From: an uncultured Ignavibacteria bacterium
Lineage (GTDB): Bacteria > Bacteroidota > Ignavibacteria > Tepidaquicellales > OLB5
Assembly: GCA_937873695.1 (NCBI GenBank)
Contig: CALMYL010000021.1
Span: forward strand, 142,423-206,422
Length of the DNA: 64,000 bases
Reading direction: 5' to 3'
Position 1 is the first letter of the stretch; each line of letters opens with the position of its first letter. The position numbers and the translations under genes were made by a program. Shown here piece after piece: positions 34,201-41,451 of this stretch. The notes below the pieces were generated by a model, which was not told the origin of the DNA, ran no database searches, and saw nothing but the letters and a program-made list of their open reading frames with translations.

Positions 34201-34608
34201 AACATCTTCATTAAATACTTCAATCAGGTCATTCTGTATCGCCGATGCTATATCACTTATAATTATGTGTTTATGTGAATCAAAAATGAGCTTTTCGCGG
34301 TAATCATCTATCAGCAGAAGTGTTGATTTACCGAATGAGCTTTCGAGCTTTTTTATTGAAAGTACAAGGTAATTTATGAATAAATAAAAATTGGACATTT
34401 CCTGATGAATATTGAGCCAGGAGTACTTCAAATTTCGATTAATCAGAAATTCCAGTGCCAAAGTACTCTTTCCATATCCCGCAGGGGCACAGATCAGTAG
34501 TAAATTCCTGTCTTTGTTTCTGTTAAGTTTTTCTATCAAATCTTTTCTGTCAACAATTTTTCCTGAAGATTTGAATGGTTGGAGCCTGCTTTGCAGAAAA
34601 TTATTCAA
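31258..34608 (-). CDS. MalT-like STAND transcriptional regulator with SARP-type DNA-binding and BTAD end
   Basis: The 1116-residue protein has an N-terminal STAND NTPase (about 1-330). It shows Walker A APAGYGKST at 41-49, Walker B VYIVLDDIG near 135, an arginine-bearing MTSRKIPDL, and SLNGWITGLHLIL, as in MalT. A long TPR-like helical superhelix (about 340-830) carries many A-x-x-Y-x-x-A units. The end (about 850-1116) is an OmpR/SARP winged helix (VRIRGNIVADPSWSKKKWKYIFIYLMLEP) followed by a BTAD helical domain (EMYKGDFLEGNYDTWCEELRSKYR). MalT itself ends in LuxR HTH, so this combination swaps the output domain. It would act as an effector-gated, ATP-dependent transcription activator. The start is TTG at 34608. 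It is divergent, by 45 nt, from the orphan T9SS-domain gene. Confidence 0.88.
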   Translation of the reverse strand: MNNFLQSRLQPFKSSGKIVDRKDLIEKLNRNKDRNLLLICAPAGYGKSTLALEFLINRNLKYSWLNIHQEMSNFYLFINYLVLSIKKLESSFGKSTLLLIDDYREKLIFDSHKHIIISDIASAIQNDLIEVFNEDVYIVLDDIGNIADSNWMRLLFEALFANLPSNIHFIMTSRKIPDLNTGILNAKRNLLKIGTKDLAFNEQETCILVNELYALDISEKEIMSLSLSLNGWITGLHLILQSYGSSFPGIKFDKIKVLDDIFNYFSEDIFSTLSSESQNFLLFSSLLEAFTPELCDNLLNISNSANLIQDLLNQNIFIHINSPDANDHSESYSYQELFRRFLNDKIRKLFSKKEIKNFLKKAANYFESSGQVIEAVNYSILSGELERASVIIMNNFQQIFERGLFEVLWKWLDDLGSELVNKEYKLLYLRALLLKFFAGNIEESLPLLDKAIKLLNDSDDNEFLVKCIISKSRNLISLGRVSESINLLQGADSINVDSLSKAKLLFLSAYAYYQNSEYDKSLVLLNSASGIINSEEYPPKGAADVKQELFNLFGHIFLIRGDYSKSISYYERAIKNTEKIFGRYETICNLVLLYSQSGKFVKAAEYLEEARSVSGNISIPIFRITYLLACQAFRYEFGDYEESIRLLEEMNRIASELNHKYYIFLSYSLIGDSYYSLNKMGKAEEYYDLAFRYLNENNELERIQFSVCKAFLLSRSGENPEIEAVMQDAYKFYAERKMTYSKIQISFHLADFYLRSGKYEMAMLYLSEVLKTSEEKEYNSFIQREICNYRQLFDFAVSNQLSISYIKLQKSAFLDKLNSQWLSTDSRSRLLKQNESLIDIQLDLLGRSEVRIRGNIVADPSWSKKKWKYIFIYLMLEPGRSITKDKLIDLFYPDTPLESADNIFHQVISKFRNLIRITNEGLNENKKKISGNQKNGTSSAKNKKEGTYAMIPALINYEDKLLSISDNFTYYADSIEFEKLYRQLNSLKDPGSKLKYLKQAVEMYKGDFLEGNYDTWCEELRSKYRSYFISMSEDLLRILFNNEEHDEVLQYSENLLKFDKLNLSGHEYLIRSMIKINRPQIAKVRYSQLLKSYKREYDEVLPEKFTARFEAIVSGN

Positions 34609-34653
34609 TTCGTGTTTTTTTCTTTCTGATCTTAATTTATATAATCAGGAACA

Positions 34654-35097
34654 ATGATGAAATACCGGATATCCTTAATTCACGGTATAAATAATGATAA
34701 GGTTTGCGGTAAGGATAAAAAATATATTTGTATCAACAAAACAATCATAAATTCTACGGAAATGAACTACACAACAGCAAACGAAATAGTACACAAAAAT
34801 TACTCTGAAAACCTGAATTTACCTGAAGATTTCCGGTTATATCAGAATTTTCCACAATCATTTTACAGAATAACCCGGATTGCCTTTGAAATACCGCGTC
34901 AGAGCAATGTCAGAATTGCGGTTTATGATGTATTTGGAAGGGATGTTGATACTTTGCTGAATAAACAACTAAAAGCAGGAAGCTACGAGATCAAATGGAA
35001 TGCCTCAAATCTAACCGCAGGTATATATTATTACAAGATTTATGCTGATGAATTTGTTGATGCAAAGAAAATTTTGCTGCTTAAGAAAACTAATTGA
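34654..35097 (+). CDS. Orphan T9SS sorting-domain protein without passenger or signal peptide
   Basis: The 147-residue protein is almost entirely a T9SS type A sorting domain: LPEDFRLYQNFPQSFYRITRIAFEIP at about 55-80, VYDVFGRDV, GSYEIKWNASNL, GIYYYKIYADEF and a KKILLLKK end. The usual YPNPFNP is degraded to FPQSFYR. The N-terminal 50 residues are polar (INNDKVCGKDKKYICINK) and show no signal peptide, so export is doubtful. AGGA lies before tandem ATGs at 34654 and 34657. It could be a regulator-linked small protein, a decayed remnant, or a cytosolic partner of the secretion machine. Position opposite the STAND regulator suggests shared control. The domain match is firm; function is unknown. 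Confidence 0.65.
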   Translation: MMKYRISLIHGINNDKVCGKDKKYICINKTIINSTEMNYTTANEIVHKNYSENLNLPEDFRLYQNFPQSFYRITRIAFEIPRQSNVRIAVYDVFGRDVDTLLNKQLKAGSYEIKWNASNLTAGIYYYKIYADEFVDAKKILLLKKTN

Positions 35098-35207
35098 ATT
35101 CATTATTTTAATTTAAATAAAAATAAACCATATTAAAAGGAATAATTAGAAATGCTAAACAAAATATTTTTATATGTTTTAGTATTTATCCGAAACAAAG
35201 GTAAAAA

Positions 35208-36914
35208 GTGAAAAAGATATTTATTGGAATTGTGATTATGCTTTCAATCCGGATGGTGAGCACAGAAATATTCTCTCAGCCGGCAATTGAGTGGATAGCA
35301 CGCTATAATAGCTTATTGGATAGCACGGATGTTGCAGTGGATATGAAGGCTGATAATTCCGGAAATACATATGTAACCGGATACAGTTATACGATACTGG
35401 GATTATTGAAAGCAGCCGTAACTATCAGCTATGATTCCAATGGAAACCAGCGCTGGAGATCAGAATATAATCAGCTGCTTGACGATGAAACTTCTGCAAT
35501 AGTTCTGGATAATACGCAGCAATATTTATATGTGACAGGTTCTACAAACGGACTGCTTGGCTTGCTGCCATCTGATTTTCTACTAATTAAATATCGCGCA
35601 TCAGATGGAGAACAAATGTGGGCCAGAACGTACAGTCAATCTCTTCTTGGGGATGACAAATCAATCGCAATAGTTGTAGATAGTCAGAATAATCCTGTAA
35701 TCACAGGAATAAGCCAGGGATTTTTGCTTTTACTTACACCATATGATTATGCGACGGTGAAGTATGATCAAAACGGCAACCAGTTATGGGTTAGCAGATA
35801 CAATGGACCCGGAAATGGAGAGGATAAACCCACAGACCTTGCGGTTGATAGCCAGAATAACATTATAGTTACCGGCGGAAGTACCGGAAATAATTCAGGT
35901 GAAGATTTTGCAACTGTGAAGTACAATTCTTCAGGAACTGAAGTCTGGGTTCAGAGATATAACGGTCCCGGTAATAACGAAGACCGCGCATATGCAATTG
36001 TAGTCGATAATTCAGATAATATTGCAGTAACAGGAAGCAGTTCAGGTTCAGGCTCGGACCAGGATTATGCAACGTTAAAATACAATTCCACAGGCAGCCA
36101 GTTGTGGGTGCAGCGGTACAACGGCCCCGGAAATAACGAAGACCGCGCTTATGCAATTGTGGTGGATAATTCTGATAACATAATTGTTTCAGGATTCAGC
36201 CGTACAGGTACTACAGCCGAAAGTGAAAACTATACGACAATTATGTACAACAATAGCGGAATACAGCAGTGGGTTACCCATTATGACGGAACCGGCTTCA
36301 ATCAGGATAGAGCATATGCAATTGTAGTAGATAATTCTGACAATATATTTGTTACCGGCTCAAGCCGGTCAACCGGAGCAGCAGGTTCTGAGGACTATGC
36401 TACTCTGAAATACAGCAATACAGGAGGTCAGTTATGGGTTACGAGATATAACGGAACAGGTAACAATGAAGACCGTGCTTACGCTATAGTAGTTGATAAC
36501 TCAGATAATGTATATGTAACCGGCTCCAGCAGGAATAGCTCACTAACAGGTTCCGAAGACTACCTTTCTATAAAATACTCTGCAAACGAACTTGTAACTC
36601 TGCCCCCGGGTGAAGTTCGGGTACCTTCGGAATCTGCTTTATTCCAGAATTTTCCAAATCCGTTTAATCCTGTAACCGTTATAAGTTATGATCTTGCCGC
36701 AGAGAGCCGTATTACACTTAGAATTTATAATTCACTGGGTAAAGAGATCTTTTCTGCAGTTAATGACTTTAAAACTGCGGGCAGTTACAATTATCGCTGG
36801 GATGCCGGGAATCTGCCAAGCGGCGTATATTTCTACAGATTGGACGCAATAAGTAATACCGCAGGTCATTACAAAGTTTTTTCCCAAACAAAAAAACTGC
36901 TGTTGATTAAATAA
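35208..36914 (+). CDS. SBBP-repeat (beta-propeller) T9SS protein
   Basis: The 568-residue protein has a signal peptide (MKKIFIGIVIMLSIRMVSTEIFS) followed by about seven or eight SBBP repeats of 50-56 residues. The core is DYATLKYNSTGSQLWVQRYN, then GPGNNEDRAYAIVVDNSDN and a VTGSS turn. Central repeats are nearly identical even at the DNA level. These form a beta-propeller. A T9SS sorting domain (FQNFPNPFNPVTVISYDLA ... KKLLLIK) ends it. SBBP proteins are surface or secreted beta-propellers of unknown ligand. The start is GTG at 35208 with AAAGG 6 nt before it; no ATG gives the signal peptide. A 110-nt gap separates it from the orphan sorting-domain gene upstream on the same strand. Confidence 0.88.
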   Translation: MKKIFIGIVIMLSIRMVSTEIFSQPAIEWIARYNSLLDSTDVAVDMKADNSGNTYVTGYSYTILGLLKAAVTISYDSNGNQRWRSEYNQLLDDETSAIVLDNTQQYLYVTGSTNGLLGLLPSDFLLIKYRASDGEQMWARTYSQSLLGDDKSIAIVVDSQNNPVITGISQGFLLLLTPYDYATVKYDQNGNQLWVSRYNGPGNGEDKPTDLAVDSQNNIIVTGGSTGNNSGEDFATVKYNSSGTEVWVQRYNGPGNNEDRAYAIVVDNSDNIAVTGSSSGSGSDQDYATLKYNSTGSQLWVQRYNGPGNNEDRAYAIVVDNSDNIIVSGFSRTGTTAESENYTTIMYNNSGIQQWVTHYDGTGFNQDRAYAIVVDNSDNIFVTGSSRSTGAAGSEDYATLKYSNTGGQLWVTRYNGTGNNEDRAYAIVVDNSDNVYVTGSSRNSSLTGSEDYLSIKYSANELVTLPPGEVRVPSESALFQNFPNPFNPVTVISYDLAAESRITLRIYNSLGKEIFSAVNDFKTAGSYNYRWDAGNLPSGVYFYRLDAISNTAGHYKVFSQTKKLLLIK

Positions 36915-36940
36915 ACAAAATATGAAAAATTGCAGGGTAA

Positions 36941-36969
36941 ACAAGGGGGCAGATAACGTGCCCCCTTGT
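36941..36969. terminator. Hairpin between convergent genes, likely weak terminator
   Basis: ACAAGGGGGCA and TGCCCCCTTGT form a perfect 11-bp stem with a 7-nt loop between the SBBP gene and the convergent acyl-CoA synthetase gene. No long T run follows on either strand, so termination may depend on the stem alone. Confidence 0.6.
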
Positions 36970-37057
36970 CATTACTTCACAATTTGAAGGTATGCAAAAC
37001 AGATCTATATTTTTCTGCCGGTATACAACCGGTAATTTCTTTTCAAGCAATACAAAT

Positions 37058-39163
37058 TCAGGAGATCTTAATTCTCGAATCAAGTATGCTGCATTTTTCC
37101 TTTTCATCAAAAAACACAAACGGATTAAGGTCAATTTCAGAGAATTCAGGGAAATCATTACTGAGTTGTGAAAGCCTGAGCAGGCTTTCCTGTATGTAAT
37201 TAAGATCAACTGCTTTTCTGCCCCGAACCCCGCTCAGCATTTCAAAACTTTTTATAGAACGGATCATCGCATTAGCTTCTACATCATTTATGGGGACAAG
37301 TTTGAAATTAACATCCTTAAAAACTTCTACAAATATACCGCCTAAACCAAACATAATCATGCTTCCTGCTTTTGCATCCTTCGTGATGCCAAGGATCGTT
37401 TCAACTCCGCCTGATACGTACGGCTGTATCATAAATTTCTCCAGAAGGTGACCCGCATTGTGGCTTGTTAGCCTTTCCACTATCCTGTCAGCTGATCTCA
37501 GCAGTTCATCCGCATTGTGAATATCAACTTCCACTCCTCCCATATCTGACTTATGAATCAGTTTCTTACCAACCGCCTTGAGTACTACAGGATATTTGAT
37601 CTTATCAGATATCTGAATAAGCTCAAATGTATTTTTTGCGAAAACAGAACCGATTATGGGCAAACCATAAGCCTTTAAAACCCCTGAAACATCTTCTGAA
37701 CTAAGATAGATCCCGCTTTTGTTTTTATACTTATTTATGATCTTCTTAACAGTCTTTCTATCGGCATCAAATTCACTATATAGTCCGGCCGGACGCTCTT
37801 TCCATTTTCTGTAAGATAACATCTTAGAAATAGCGCGGGCGGCGTTTTCGGGAAATCTGTAAATCGGGGGGTGTACAGGGTTCACTTCTTTTAATCGCGG
37901 AATAACGACATCCTGAGACATCATTACCAGCATTACGGTTTTATGAGTACCTTTTACTGCATCACAAATTGCTGAAGCAATCTCAAGCGTATCAAGCATC
38001 AACGGGGGGCCAACAACAACTATCAGTGAATCAATATTTTCATCATCAAGAATCAGCTTTGAAGCCTGCGCATAGGTTTTTGCGTCTGCCGGCGGCAAAA
38101 CATCTACAGGGTTAAACACTGATGCTTCACGGGGAGCTATCTTTTTCAGAGCTGTACGGGTTTTCCGGCTCAGCTCAGGAATGCTCAAACCGCAGTTTGC
38201 GCATTCATCCACTGCTAAAATTGCAGGTCCGCCGGCGTTAGTGAGAATACCAACCCTGTTTCCCGAAGGCAGATTAGCCATATCAAACGCGCGGGCAATA
38301 TCAAACATTTCATCTGTTGTGTTTACTCTTATGACTCCGCTTTGCTCAAGAAAAGCATCAACAACCGCATCACTGGAAGCCAAAGCACCTGTATGGGAAG
38401 AAGCAGCTTTCATTCCTGCTTTTGTTCGCGCGGATTTGATAGCAATTACCGGTTTTGTCTTTGTTATCTCACGGGTTAGCTCCATAAAAAGTCTGGGATT
38501 TCCAAATGACTCAAGATATAGAGTGATCACCTTTATATCGTCATTGTGCCACCAATAGTCAAGAATTGTATTACCGGATACATCTGCCTTATTTCCTATG
38601 CTTACAAACTGCGCCAGTCCTATATCGTTCTGCTGAACAGTCTTTAAGATGGCTGCTCCCAGGGCGCCGCTCTGTGAAACAAACCCTATACCGCCGGGAA
38701 CCGGGGTACCCTGAACAAAAGTACAGTTGAGTCTGACATCAGGATGAGTATTAATAAGACCCATACAATTTGGGCCAATCAAACGCATTCCGTATTTCCT
38801 GATCTTTGAAACCAGCTCTGCTTCCAAAATGGCTCCTTCTTTACCTGTTTCCCTGAAGCCTGCAGTTATGACCACGACCGAATGTATCTTCTTTTTGTGG
38901 CAGTCGTCTATAGCCTGAAGAACAAATTCTTTTGAGACCATAATTACTGCTAAATCTATTTCTTCATGTATGCTTTTTACATTCGGATACGCCTTCATTG
39001 AGTGCACTGAATGCGATTTTGGATTTACCGGATAAATACAGCCTTTGTACCCGTATTTAACCAGATTGCTGATAAGCTCAAAACTTAAGGTGCCTTTTTT
39101 AGATGAAGCGCCAATAACTGCTATTGAACCCGGGTAAAAGGTTTTATCAAGTGGTGTGAGCAT
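37058..39163 (-). CDS. ADP-forming acyl/acetyl-CoA synthetase, alpha-beta fusion
   Basis: The 701-residue enzyme is of the acetate-CoA ligase (ADP-forming) family. An N-terminal CoA-binding Rossmann domain (MLTPLDKTFYPGSIAVIGASSKKGTLSFELISNLVK, residues 1-130) is followed by succinyl-CoA ligase-like parts with SQSGALGAAIL and the phospho-histidine motif SHTGALASSDA near 255. The C-terminal ATP-grasp domain starts at about 488 (YLSSEDVSGVLKAYGLP) and includes HKSDMGGVEVDI and the GGIFVEVFKDVNFKLVP block. It interconverts acyl-CoA, ADP and Pi with acid, CoA and ATP. This can make ATP from 2-oxoacid oxidation, consistent with the ferredoxin oxidoreductase operon at 41452-44381. The acyl specificity is unknown. 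Confidence 0.9.
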   Translation of the reverse strand: MLTPLDKTFYPGSIAVIGASSKKGTLSFELISNLVKYGYKGCIYPVNPKSHSVHSMKAYPNVKSIHEEIDLAVIMVSKEFVLQAIDDCHKKKIHSVVVITAGFRETGKEGAILEAELVSKIRKYGMRLIGPNCMGLINTHPDVRLNCTFVQGTPVPGGIGFVSQSGALGAAILKTVQQNDIGLAQFVSIGNKADVSGNTILDYWWHNDDIKVITLYLESFGNPRLFMELTREITKTKPVIAIKSARTKAGMKAASSHTGALASSDAVVDAFLEQSGVIRVNTTDEMFDIARAFDMANLPSGNRVGILTNAGGPAILAVDECANCGLSIPELSRKTRTALKKIAPREASVFNPVDVLPPADAKTYAQASKLILDDENIDSLIVVVGPPLMLDTLEIASAICDAVKGTHKTVMLVMMSQDVVIPRLKEVNPVHPPIYRFPENAARAISKMLSYRKWKERPAGLYSEFDADRKTVKKIINKYKNKSGIYLSSEDVSGVLKAYGLPIIGSVFAKNTFELIQISDKIKYPVVLKAVGKKLIHKSDMGGVEVDIHNADELLRSADRIVERLTSHNAGHLLEKFMIQPYVSGGVETILGITKDAKAGSMIMFGLGGIFVEVFKDVNFKLVPINDVEANAMIRSIKSFEMLSGVRGRKAVDLNYIQESLLRLSQLSNDFPEFSEIDLNPFVFFDEKEKCSILDSRIKIS

Positions 39164-39186
39164 AAATTCCCGTAGTTTAGATATTT

Positions 39187-39516
39187 TTAATTTATAAATT
39201 CTGCTTCATAACCGGCACCAATAACCGCATTAAGTATTGATTGTTCGTCGGTTTTTTCGTCATCAAATATCACAGTAATAATTTTTGTCTCCAGGTCTAT
39301 ATCTAGACTCTTGATACCCTGCAGCTGATTTATTGATTTTGTGATACTTCTTTTGCATGCGTCACAGCTCATTTCTGTGCATTTAATCTTTACAGATCTT
39401 TGTGTTACTTCAGTTTCTGTCAGTGTCATTTGTTTTGATATGTTAAAGTTAATAGTATTAGGAAAAATTGAAGCGCCAATAAACATTGCGGTAAAAAATA
39501 ATTTTGTTTTTTTCAT
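39187..39516 (-). CDS. Secreted heavy-metal-associated (HMA) domain protein
   Basis: The 109-residue protein has a signal peptide (MKKTKLFFTAMFIGASIFPN) and then an HMA fold: VKIKCTEMSCDACKRSITKSINQLQGIKSLDIDLETKIITVIFDD and EQSILNAVIGAGYEAEF. The metal site is CDAC at about residues 51-54 in the usual M-x-C-x-x-C position. It would bind Cu(I) or similar in the periplasm and pass it on. It is the last gene of a three-gene cassette: its ATG overlaps the stop of the outer-membrane gene (ATGA), so the two are translationally coupled. HMA proteins exported with their own signal peptide are less common than cytosolic CopZ. Metal identity is inferred. Confidence 0.85.
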   Translation of the reverse strand: MKKTKLFFTAMFIGASIFPNTINFNISKQMTLTETEVTQRSVKIKCTEMSCDACKRSITKSINQLQGIKSLDIDLETKIITVIFDDEKTDEQSILNAVIGAGYEAEFIN

Positions 39517-40472
39517 TTTACAGAAGGTATATAATATGTGAAATTTATATTAAAAGTTGTTGAGCCCTGAGCGTTCATACCCATACCATCTCCCGGCAAT
39601 CCTGTCTTTACAGATGTAGTTATTCTGAACGGAACCCAAGGATAATATGTGTAAGCCAGAACTAATGCAGAACTTCGTTCGTTAGAATTATCAATTTCAG
39701 TACCGTTGGTTTTGTAATTGTTCTGAAAAAAACCCGAAGCAGTGAGCGAAAATGAGTGAAAGCTGTTTATTATATAATTAGCAGTTAAAGAATAATTAAA
39801 TTTTTCGCCTGCCTGTTTTCTGTATTCATAAGTAATTGGTTCACCAAAGTAGCTCGAATATTTCTTTTCAAAACTATGCTGCCAGCTCAGGTCACCCAGA
39901 ATCTGCAATTTGTTGCGAAGAATTGTCTTTGTAACTGAAATTCCAAGTGTTGTGGAATAAAATCCTTTGCCGGTAATATCCACATCATTTTCAGCATTTT
40001 CCTCTGAACTGCCTGTAGGCAAAGTTAATCCGAAAGTTATCGCCAGATAAGGAAGAGTTTTATCAAGTTTCAGTTTCTTTCCCTCTTTCTTTGGCTGAAA
40101 TTCATGGAATATTTCAAACCTTCCTCCAATTGCCAGATCGCCAATACCTGAACCATTTTGCTTCAGCCCGGGAATATTGCTGTTATTAAAAACGAATGGC
40201 AGTGATACTGCAAATTGAATATGGCGGTTCAGCCTGTAAGCTGAATTCATGGCGATCTTGAACTGGCTTTGCGAGTAATTATTAGATAACCACTTGCCTT
40301 CTTTATCCCATACACCGTTGAACTGGTCACGTGAGAATCCTATGTTAAACAACGCAAGTCCATCAAGTGATAGAACAGCAAGATCACCGGTGCCACCACC
40401 GCAGCTATTGCAGGTATAAACGGGTGATTCTAACAATATAATGCAGGTTAAAATTATTAGTATTATTTTCAT
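39513..40472 (-). CDS. Outer-membrane beta-barrel protein of a metal-handling cassette
   Basis: The 319-residue protein has a signal peptide (MKIILIILTCIILLESPVYT), and the mature part begins CNSCGGGTGDLAVLSLDGLALFNIG, a CxxC close to the N-terminus. The rest shows alternating amphipathic strands (FKIAMNSAYRLNRHIQFAVSLPFVF, YLAITFGLTLPTG, FNYSLTANYIINSFHSFSLTASGFFQNNYK). It ends FNINFTYYIPSVK, whose aromatic residue before the end is typical of barrels. It resembles MetA_deg or transporter-type barrels of about 14 strands. Gene order with a YtkA-like lipoprotein upstream (1 nt gap) and an HMA protein downstream suggests a role in copper or similar metal traffic across the outer membrane. Function is inferred from context. 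Confidence 0.75.
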   Translation of the reverse strand: MKIILIILTCIILLESPVYTCNSCGGGTGDLAVLSLDGLALFNIGFSRDQFNGVWDKEGKWLSNNYSQSQFKIAMNSAYRLNRHIQFAVSLPFVFNNSNIPGLKQNGSGIGDLAIGGRFEIFHEFQPKKEGKKLKLDKTLPYLAITFGLTLPTGSSEENAENDVDITGKGFYSTTLGISVTKTILRNKLQILGDLSWQHSFEKKYSSYFGEPITYEYRKQAGEKFNYSLTANYIINSFHSFSLTASGFFQNNYKTNGTEIDNSNERSSALVLAYTYYPWVPFRITTSVKTGLPGDGMGMNAQGSTTFNINFTYYIPSVK

Positions 40473-40473
40473 C

Positions 40474-41283
40474 TTAATTTACCTGTAAAATGAATTTAGG
40501 CGCAGGTGTTGGTGTAATAAAATTACCGTTTACTTTTATTGAATCATATAAGAACCATTCGCCAGGCATGTTGAAATTTACAGTCCCTTTATATCTGCCA
40601 TTTGAAATCCAGGTGGGGTCAATATTATTACTTGTACCGTGACCCATTGTCTCCATCCAGGGTCTGATGAACATTTCAGCATTGTTGATCTCGGTGTAGC
40701 TGGTCAAATCTGTTGTTTCATGCAGCATAACATCCATATCGTTCAAACCTACAACCGGGGCAGAGGGTGAAATTAAAGTCAGGAAGTATGTTCTTTCGGT
40801 TACGGAATTATCCCAACCGGCGATTTTTGTTGATGAAGAGTAAACCAGATCAATTATTGAAGAATCTGCGGTGTATGCATCATTACAATTGAAGTTTGCT
40901 GCCCAAAATGCGGCCGTATCATACATGATAAATACAGCATAACCAGTGTACATGCCCTTTTCTGAGTTATATAAATATTTTTCGGGCACAGGTATTGAGT
41001 GACTTGGTCCGCCAATTCCATGGTACATAGTTGGTTTAAACTTCACGAACCCCTGGTTCTGCTCTGAATTGTTAACATAAACTCTGAAGCCAAGATTGTT
41101 GTACCCATAAATGAAATTTGTACCTGAAGTACTGTAAACTTCAAATTTGTTCAGGCCGCTTTCTGTAGTGAATATCTTAATGTAATCTGACTGAGCAGGA
41201 GGGTCATTTGTGACCGGATTATCTCCGCCGCAATGATAGAACACTATTGCGGCAATAAACAGGATGAAGTAGTTTTTATTCAT
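40474..41283 (-). CDS. YtkA/FixH-like lipoprotein
   Basis: The 269-residue lipoprotein begins MNKNYFILFIAAIVFYHC (Cys at residue 18). A beta-rich region covers about 30-170. The C-terminal domain is MDVMLHETTDLTSYTEINNAEMFIRPWMETMGHGTSNNIDPTWISNGRYKGTVNFNMPGEWFLYDSIKVN, a close fit to YtkA/FixH-like domains (Pro-x-Met-x-x-Met-Gly-His and MPGxW). Those domains occur in copper or cytochrome oxidase-assembly contexts; the Met/His pattern could hold a metal. It heads a tightly packed cassette of three genes. Two FNR/HcpR-like palindromes lie about 45-80 nt upstream. AGAGGA precedes the ATG at 41283. Confidence 0.8.
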   Translation of the reverse strand: MNKNYFILFIAAIVFYHCGGDNPVTNDPPAQSDYIKIFTTESGLNKFEVYSTSGTNFIYGYNNLGFRVYVNNSEQNQGFVKFKPTMYHGIGGPSHSIPVPEKYLYNSEKGMYTGYAVFIMYDTAAFWAANFNCNDAYTADSSIIDLVYSSSTKIAGWDNSVTERTYFLTLISPSAPVVGLNDMDVMLHETTDLTSYTEINNAEMFIRPWMETMGHGTSNNIDPTWISNGRYKGTVNFNMPGEWFLYDSIKVNGNFITPTPAPKFILQVN

Positions 41284-41326
41284 ATTTTAATTTCCTCTGT
41301 TACAATAATGAGGATAAAATTCATTT

Positions 41327-41366
41327 TGTCAAATGACATAAGTCAATAAAAACACATAAATTTATG
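41327..41366. promoter_or_regulatory. Candidate FNR/HcpR-like operator palindromes upstream of the metal cassette
   Basis: TGAC-ATAA-GTCA at 41334-41345 lies in A+T-rich flanks; the family consensus for HcpR-type sites is TTGAC-N4-GTCAA, so this is one mismatch away on one side. TGTCA-AA-TGACA at 41327-41338 overlaps it. A perfect 12-nt palindrome CATAAATTTATG is at 41355-41366. All lie between -45 and -85 of the YtkA-like ATG, where an activator would bind. Confidence 0.45.
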
Positions 41367-41398
41367 ACATATAAACTATTGAAAATATTTTACTTACA

Positions 41399-41423
41399 AC
41401 AAAAAACCCGGCTAAACCGGGTC
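41399..41423 (-). terminator. Rho-independent terminator of the 2-oxoacid oxidoreductase operon
   Basis: On the minus strand ACCCGG pairs with CCGGGT across TTTAG and a T run follows. It lies 30 nt after the stop of the last operon gene at 41452. Confidence 0.85.
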
Positions 41424-41451
41424 TTTTGTTTGGAAATTTTCAATTTTCTCT

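Noticed and set aside
35869..36156. A 95-codon minus-strand frame over the SBBP repeats
   Set aside because: Antisense of tandem repeats; its repetitive content mirrors the plus-strand gene.
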